DNA of 64,000 nt from Thelephora terrestris (Eukaryota; Basidiomycota; Agaricomycetes; Thelephorales; Thelephoraceae): positions 1,426,001 through 1,490,000 of the forward strand of contig WIUZ02000009.1 of assembly GCA_015956445.1 (NCBI GenBank), in the 5' to 3' direction. Positions within the stretch are counted from its first letter, which is position 1. Each line of letters starts with the position of its first letter. The position numbers and the translations under genes are program-made. Below are positions 57,501-64,000 of this stretch, one piece after another. Below the pieces are notes generated by a model. The model made no database searches and was not told the DNA's origin. It worked only from the letters and a program-made list of their open reading frames with translations.

Positions 57501-58331
57501 CTAGATCCTGCGGGTAGCTCCGGTCCATCGTCTTTCGAAAGCAGTGTGGTATCAGGATCTTCAGGGAGATCTGGCACGTTGTTTTTCGGGAAAAGTGTGA
57601 TGTCGGGTTTAAGTCTAACTGATGTTTCGTGATCAGCTCGATCCCGAGTAAATTTGGCCACATAGTTGGTACACAAGCTGTTCGTGATGGTAGCCTGCAG
57701 GGTCCGACGTGTGTCAACGCGCTGTTCACTGCCGTAGAACGAATCAAGAGGGACTCACAAATGGGCCATACATTGATTGCTCATTGGGTTGTTTGTAGAC
57801 CTCGCTGAAGTCGATACCGTCAGGAGGTTTCCCGAAGTCCTGAGAGTTGATGGGCATGAAAGACGAGAGGAACTCGGTGGGGTCCATAGGACCTAGATAG
57901 TATTGTTCCATGTTTTCTGCGCAACTACTCTCTGCGCTCCTTGGCGGGCGGAACGGGTTTGACGCTCCGCTGGATGGAGCCCCTCGGAGTTGGGGTCGAA
58001 TGGTATATCCTGGTGGCCGTGTGAGAAGGGGTCGTAGCGGTGGGAGGAAAGCATTCGCTCACAAATATATGAAGGGGCTTGGAATCGACACGTGGCGCGG
58101 AAAGGTAGAGGCAAGTCATATCCCCAAATCAGTGGCGCGCGAGTAGTACTGTAGACGTCGGATTGAATAGTTGAACTTTGTGGTGATGGTCCAATCACAA
58201 GAGGCGAGCCGTGCACACGAAATTCCCGATCCGGTCGCTGGGCGTCTAGCGCTTTGCGATTGGAGTTAAGTATGTGAGTCGGCCTGGAGTCGACCCCTGC
58301 CAAGATGCCCCCCACAAACCTGGCGTTATTA
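54541..58331. repeat. Segmental duplication copy B, right piece
   Basis: Continues the duplicated segment after the Copia element, colinear with about 6829-10641. High identity in the kinase exons, less in the flank. The stretch 54541-55587 holds no gene of its own. Confidence 0.93.
55588..58020 (-). pseudogene. FunK1 protein kinase, broken second copy
   Basis: Colinear with the gene at 7788-10174. The large central exon (about 57694-56542) is open and nearly identical, and the catalytic HRDASPGN and DWDL motifs are kept. The 5' exon is damaged: the ATG is ACG (about 58018-58020), a CAG codon is TAG near 57935, and a one-base insertion follows. The acceptor of the last intron has changed from CAG to CAA, so the natural junction to the C-terminal exon is lost. 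The mildness of the damage suggests recent loss of function. A shorter protein from an internal start cannot be excluded. Confidence 0.85.
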
Positions 58332-59493
58332 AATATACATCGCTATATCCCTCAGCGGCGAGGAGAACAGTTTTCACCAGTGCATGGGGGAACTTCGAGA
58401 TCGTTCGTCTAAGAGTTTCCCCACCACCGTTGTACTGCTTCTGAAAGGAACCACACTCTGTATGCTTCCCGCTGGAGAAATTTCTCACTAAATAAGGTCT
58501 CTTGTCGGCTGCGAAGCAGGTATGGATCACGTCGCTAAATCCGTGTCGACGACTTCAGGGTAAAACTCCCCAGTATCTCAGGACTTTCTATCTCGTTGCG
58601 CGACGAGCACATCTGGCACTGAGGTGGCCCCCGTTTGGCGTACAGGCCTACCGGTTTTTAGGCTCCTGGTAGCCAACGGCAGTTGGGTCCTCCCGCAAGG
58701 GGACTTCATAGTCTTAGCCTGTTCACTTTCTTAGTGGATTCCGAACGTCCTCGTGAATGGTTTGTGCGGACCTCGTCTGTCACTCGGGCATTTCTGGAAA
58801 TCTTCGGTGGTGCAATCTTGACGGATCTGGATGAGTTCCAAGACGATGTTGATCGTTGACCCCTGTAAGGCAATAGTGATGGACCACGATCACCACAGAC
58901 CGTGACAGCGACATGCCTCGGACCTACTTCCTACGCTAATCAGTACCCTCCCGTCGTCTGAGGACCCTGATCCAAACCAACGGTTCCACCCTCGGGGAAT
59001 TCCCAATCAGGCTACAAAGCGACGCAACAATCATAACATAAATCCTGCTTTTCCAATCCATACCCTGACTCCCGGGGATTCTACACCGTCAGCCGGAAGT
59101 ACTCGATATTCTTTTGCCTGTTCCGGACCATTGAAAAAATCAACCCAACCTGCTCAGATGCTCCTGTGATCTAGCGCAAGTGGCTCGTACTATCTAATCG
59201 CGATTCCTTTCGTGAAAGGATCTACCGAGTCACGGTGCCGTTCTGTTACTAAGTTGAGGCTGGCCGAGAAGATGTTGAAGTCATCGCCTCGATTACTGGT
59301 GAAACTTCGATACCGATAAACGTGGAAAAGTCGTGGTTGCACCACCAGGTATACGTGCCGAACACACGTGTCCTCCTGGTACATGAAGCAGGACTGGACC
59401 TTGCGGGGATCCGGCAATTCCTCTTTTTCCTTCCCTCACACACCATAAGCCCTCAGCGTTAAAACGCTAATTCACTATCTAATATCTAACGTC
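58332..59493. other. No gene seen
   Basis: About 1.1 k to the right of copy B. No coding character, RNA gene box or repeat pair that I can support. Confidence 0.4.
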
Positions 59494-60176
59494 ATGTCCG
59501 CTACGAGCTACTCCTACACAACCCTCGACGTCAGTTCCTTGCGTTCTACCGACCGCGGCTATGACGACACGCCTAATCCTGATTCGTGTTTTTTTGCCAT
59601 AGGCCGATGCCGAATTGAGTCGGCTGATTGGAACGTTGAGGCTTAATCCCAAGGTGCGGGCCCCTTCTGTGACTTGCGATGCGAAGGATGAATGAGACGA
59701 TGTTGTAAAGGACAGCGGAAGCACAAGTCGAGATCTCTCGATGGAGGTCGTGCGATCCGACGATCTTCCTCGAGGAAGTACCACATCAAGGCCGGAATGC
59801 CAATTCCACCCAGACGTACGTAGGCACTCAATAACCTTCCGCAGCCCTCCCTGCATATAGTCACTCACCCCACCATCTCACTTGACCACAGGCCACATCT
59901 CACTCTCACGTCGAACCCTTCGGATGTCCTCTCCTCCTCTCCATTTACTACCACATCGAAGCCTACCCAACCACCGGAGGCGCCTACCTAGACACAATCT
60001 TCACCCACAGAGCGTTGCTCCATGCTTCTCCTAGAGGGCACGAAGGCTGCGCGAGAGCTTTCAGTGACCTCGCGAGGAAGATCGACGATAGGGAGTGGAG
60101 GGCGGATAGGGAGTCTGATCAGGAAGCGGTGACCGCGTTTTTGAATGAAGCGATGACGGTCGCGACCTCGTTTTGA
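59494..60176 (+). CDS. Hypothetical protein (158 aa), four exons
   Basis: Exons 59494-59529, 59603-59653, 59711-59815, 59892-60176; introns 73, 57 and 76 bases, all at phase 0. Starts MSATSYSYTTLD; the last exon reads CPLLLSIYYHIEAYPTTGGA, then FTHRALLHASPRGHEGCARA, and ends in a charged helix. The small first exons rest on splice signals and phase only; exon 4 has strong coding character. No family recognised. Confidence 0.55.
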
Positions 60177-60593
60177 GGCCGACGATCCAACTTTTAACAT
60201 GCTGCTGATGACGAGGGTACGGCCGATCTACTTGCTGGGCACGTAGGTTTGCGATATCGTTTTGTGTATACCCAAGTACTGTAATAAGATTCCCCTCTCA
60301 TACTTTATGTATCTTTTGTACGATGCTCGTCCTAGTGACCAGTGATGTCGACTCTTATGCGTCTTCAGCAAAGGCGCCCAAAACCTTCCTTAAGCGGTCA
60401 TCTCAGCGTCCCGCGCAACTGCCGGTTTCGAAAAACGCCCACAGAAGAGCCCTTTCCCATTGATCCGCGCGCGTGCGATGACTATTCACAAACCTTTCGC
60501 TTCTACCTAACCTTCCGGTCCATGCTAACCTGTGAGCCATCGCGAATCCCTCCGGCCTCACTGCGGTGACGGACACTGATTATGGCTTTGCAG
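60177..60593. other. Intergenic or first exon of the next gene
   Basis: Two overlapping open frames near 60320-60470 (one reading DVDSYASSAKAPKTFLKRSS) could include the first exon of the membrane protein gene, but I could not find a junction that keeps phase. Confidence 0.35.
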
Positions 60594-61597
60594 TTCTAAG
60601 AGGCTTTCGGGGCATTAGAAATCCAACACGATGGGGCCCCGCTAGCGTCGACCCTCTCGCGGACATTCCGCCCGAAGGAAAAGTCCCAGACGCCGCCGTA
60701 CACCTCTCTCAAGCCTCATACCACCTCCGACCCTCGAGCCAATGTAGGTCCGTGTGCGAAAACGAACGGGTTCCCCCATTCTAACCTAATATACTCTCCC
60801 TCTTCTGCGTTCAAGGGACCCAGGACGACCAGGACCACTTCGACGAGGAGGCACGGCACCAAGCGAGGGAAAACCTGATCCAGTCGTGGAAGGATAGGTT
60901 GTCAGCGATTAGCTTGATTGTGGGTTTTTCACCCGTTCGATCTTCCCCCCTCCGCTGCGGAGCTGAATTGGCCTGCGCGTGCTTTCCAGACGACGTTCTT
61001 CGTGGCTACGGAGGCTCAGCTACTGAGCGCGACGGCGAGTAGCACCGGACACCCTTCAGCACTCGGGGATGCTGCAAACGCAGGTCTCACGGGAGCGTTA
61101 GTCATCCACTCCTTTGCAGGTATGTACCCAACTCACCACTGCCACACCCCTCACGATCCTATAAAACCAACTAACCCCGCCATCGACCAGCGATCGTCTC
61201 GTTCCTCGCGGCCTTCTTTTTAATCAGCCACACCCTCCGCGAAGCCAAACTCGAGCTCAAACTGGACTTCAACGAGACCGACTTCGAACGCACGGAATCG
61301 ATCCACGACACTCCCAACGGGCACCCACGCCATGTGCGCGAGCGTTCCGTGACGAAACACGACACGCGCATAATACACTACTGTCGCTTCAACTCGTCGT
61401 TACCTCCCGTTCGACTCCTCGAAAGGTGCAACCAGCTTTGCATGATGTTTACCGCTGCGGGGTTCACTTTGGAGATCATGGGGATTCTTTGTTACGCTTG
61501 GAATCAGATGGGTGTCGCAGTTAGCAGTTTCGCATCGGGGATCACGTTGGTCTGTCTCGTCACTTCTGCTCTAGTTATGAGGCCCACCTTTGCATGA
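60594..61597 (+). CDS. Multi-pass membrane protein, 5' end unresolved
   Basis: Exons 60594-60743, 60816-60919, 60990-61119, 61191-61597; introns 72, 70 and 71 bases, phases agree. Blocks: DHFDEEARHQARENLIQSWK, then TTFFVATEAQLLSATAS. Three hydrophobic segments follow: ALVIHSFAAIVSFLAAFFLI, MFTAAGFTLEIMGILCYAW and SGITLVCLVTSALVM. This layout (WKDRL...TTFF.ATEAQLL plus three or four helices) is one I recall from unannotated Agaricomycete membrane proteins; no function is known to me. No in-frame ATG occurs in the first exon, so an upstream exon must supply the start. It converges on the transpeptidase gene 118 bases away. Confidence 0.65.
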
Positions 61598-61715
61598 GAC
61601 CACACTCATATATCCTTTATATGCACCGGGGAGCTTATGAGATTGTATCACGATAATTCGATGTTGATCATTGCCTGCCGTTATGACAACTGGATTGAAC
61701 AAGAAAGAGAGCCAT

Positions 61716-64000
61716 CTAATAGGCGTATCCGCGACCTGCGGGCTTTCGTGGGTCGCTGAAAGCGTGGAACGTCCCATTGATCTTTCCAACGATGTGAGAA
61801 GTGCTCCCAGTGATGCCTTCGTAGGTGACATTATCTGTACAAAGCGTCAAGCTGCAGAAGAAAAAACAACTTTGCTGAACGCACAATTCAGACTCGCCAA
61901 GAAGCTCACGGTCCCGTTGTCGAACCCAGGTAGACCATCCGCAGGAGCCGGCAACTCGAAATACGTGACGTTCGTCAGCTGATCGTGCCACCTCGACGTG
62001 TGAACGGAAGCGTTCGGAGTCAACCCTTGGTCGAGCGTGTAGTGTAAGTTCTGCAAGGTGGCGGTGATGATCCTCGATCCACCGGCGGCGCCGGTCGCGA
62101 TTTTGAACTCTCCGGTCTCGAGGTCTTCGGCGATCGAGGAGGCGATCGAGGACTGCGGGCGTTTCCCGGGGTAAATGAAGTTAGCGGGGGAGGGAGCGAA
62201 ACCGAAAGCGTTCGTTAGCCCGGGGCCTGCGAAAAGCGGTTGCTAGAGTGAGAAAAGTGAAGAGAGAGGGGGGTTGGGGATGCTTAACTGGAGAAGTCGT
62301 CCATTTCGTCGTTCAGGATGATGCCGTCTGGAGTCATGAGGTTCGAGCCCCAGTAGAGGTTTATAGCTGCATGCGATGACCGACTGTTGGCGTAAACTGA
62401 GGACGGCCGGTGAACGACTTACTTTTAGTGAGCGAGACGACGGTACCCCACTGATCGGCAGCTGCCAAATGGGAGGTGCCATGATCGTCCAAGACGATAT
62501 AATTAGACGGATTGTACTGTGTGAGATTCAGCCCCCAGAGCACGGAAACGCTGGAAAGGGAGCAACGTACGTAAGGGGCGGGGTAAGTCGTGCTGTCGTT
62601 GATCAATGCCCGGACTTTCTCTACCTCGGGCTCCTCAAGGAATTCGCTGAGTTGACACGTATCAGCACGGTCGCCAAGAATCAAAGGTCACTTTACCGTT
62701 CGAGTGAGGAAACATTGGCGGTATACGCAGGGTCTCCGTACCACGTCCTCTGCCCATATCCGAACCTCGTGGCTTCGATCAACCTATGAGCGACGATATC
62801 GTACGCGGGATCGTCGACCTTGGCCGTTGCTGGCCACGCTTCGAAGACTTTGAGAGCTGAAAGCACGACAGCGCCAGATGAAGGAGCGACGGTGGAGAAG
62901 ATGCGGTTGCCGCGGTAGGTGATGTTGACCGGTGTCCGGGTGAGAGCTGAGTAGTTTTTGAGGTCGTCTAAAGTTATGATGCCACCGTTCGACGTGGCCG
63001 CTGAAAGAAACCCGCCCTTCGGTATAGTGCACACAAGACGTGGAGGACCGAGAAGAGACTTACTTGAAACGATGTTCTCTGCGATGGACCCGGTATAGAA
63101 CGCGTCGGCACCTTGTTGGGTAATACTATAAACGGAATAATTGAGGACAAGGCGTGGAAGAGAAACCGTTCGAGACCAACATTTCGAGGGTATTTGCGTA
63201 TCTCTTTCGGTAAGCCGTGTCTCCTTGCTGAAGGAGGATTCCGTTCGGGGCGTACACTTCCGCCCAGAGGGGATCGGTCGTTAAGAACGGGTAAGTGTCT
63301 GCAGGGCGGCAGGTCAAACACCGTTTTATTGCAGCAATGCTGTAAGGAACCAGCGTCCCCCACCGTTGTTCAGCTCGGCCGCGAGATCTTGATTCACCGT
63401 AAACCCGCACCGGGCCAACTTTATCGCCCCTTCAAAAAGTTTCGGCCAAGGGAGCCTTCCGTATTTTTGATGCAGGAGCTCCCACCCGCGCAGCTCTCCA
63501 GGAACGCCGACGGCTGCACCGATAAGTCAATTCGGTTCAACAAAGTGAATGTAGGGCTGGGAGTGAACGAACCGAGTCCGCCAATCGTAGAAGCAGTTGG
63601 ATCCGTGGAGTTGACGTACATCCACAGGTTGCTCGCTCCGGGGGCAGTTTCACGGAAGTCGACCTCGGTGATTCTCAGCGATCGTCTCATGGAAGAAGCA
63701 GGTCGACGGGAGTACCATGTCGTAAGAAACCTTTCCGTCTCCGACGGAACGTACTGAGGTCGATGTAAGCGAAGTTGGTGAACTCGACGCGTCTTTATGG
63801 TGCTTACAATCCGAATCCGCCCCCACCGATACCGGAGTGGTAGGCCGCGATGACACCAACACACAAAGACCCGGCAATGATCTGTGATGGATGAGGGTGA
63901 CGCATTTTAGCCATCACATGCTGAAAGCACGAGACCTAACAAACTCACAGCATCTACCGCGCTTCCACCTTGGGTGAGCAGCTCGACTCCGATCTCTGAG
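61716..64000 (-). CDS. GGT: Gamma-glutamyltranspeptidase, 5' end outside window
   Basis: Glutathione-degrading N-terminal-nucleophile hydrolase, normally secreted or vacuolar. Exons (minus): over 63949, 63881-63808, 63753-63716, 63663-63573, 63513-63364, 63298-63167, 63111-63064, 63000-62697, 62633-62571, 62516-62423, 62366-62289, 62226-61894, 61834-61716. Family blocks in order: SEIGVELLTQGGSAVDA, VIAAYHSGIGGGGF, VDFRETAPGASN, GVPGELRGWELLHQKYGRLP, YRKRYANTLEML, GADAFYTGSIAENI, TPVNITYRGNRIFSTVAPSS, DDHGTSHLAAAD (catalytic Thr in GTSH), LNDEMDDFS, and GAAGGSRIITATLQN. Introns are 52-67 bases. One junction (63808/63753) is one base out of phase with any GT-AG pair I tried; elsewhere phases agree. 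Confidence 0.92.

Noticed and set aside
58246-58530. Minus-strand 94-codon frame right of copy B
   Set aside because: Spans the edge of the duplicated segment and has no coding character.
62330-62355. GGTTCGAGCCCC, like a tRNA B box
   Set aside because: Lies in a transpeptidase exon; no tRNA fold around it.

Overview
The window is nuclear DNA of a filamentous basidiomycete, most likely an Agaricomycete. Genes are cut by many short GT-AG introns (about 45-80 bases). It carries a fungal-type (FunK1) protein kinase pair, a NACHT-WD40 STAND receptor, and transposon families common in Agaricomycetes. All gene models below are read by eye from frames, splice signals and phase agreement; no database search was possible.

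Left gene-rich block (1-23 kb): the 3' end of a Pro/Ser-rich protein gene, the glucosidase II alpha-subunit gene (GH31, 7 exons), an unknown 402-aa protein, a FunK1 kinase inside a 3.9-k duplicated segment, then a run of small genes: a LYR-motif protein with an in-frame stop, two unknown small proteins, a Cox14-like protein whose model needs a 2-base exon, and an unknown 225-aa protein. A perfect 145-base inverted repeat stands just upstream of a six-exon NACHT-WD40 receptor gene.

Transposon block (23-54.5 kb): a nearly whole two-gene DNA transposon with terminal inverted repeats (23131-29289); an old Copia copy that sits in one element and is itself interrupted by others; two CACTA-like hairpin elements with 3-base target duplications (32220-33114 and 50030-50869); a 4.56-k palindromic element with 5-base target duplications and two diverged copies of an unrecognised gene pair (37871-42431); and a young Copia element with identical LTRs (44289-54540), split by a TGTCAGG-ended element that is itself split by a hairpin element. 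An exon of a bromodomain (BDF1-like) gene is stranded in this block.

Right block (54.5-64 kb): the second copy of the duplicated segment, whose FunK1 copy is broken, an empty-looking 1.1 k, an unknown 158-aa protein, a multi-pass membrane protein, and the minus-strand gamma-glutamyltranspeptidase gene running off the window edge.

The duplicated segment dates events: copy A (6758-10641) shows the unoccupied Copia target site, copy B (44206-44288 plus 54541-58331) the occupied one. The best candidate for something undescribed is the set of elements with TGTCAGG...CCTGACA ends and 5-base duplications that carry conserved genes but no transposase or polymerase I can recognise.
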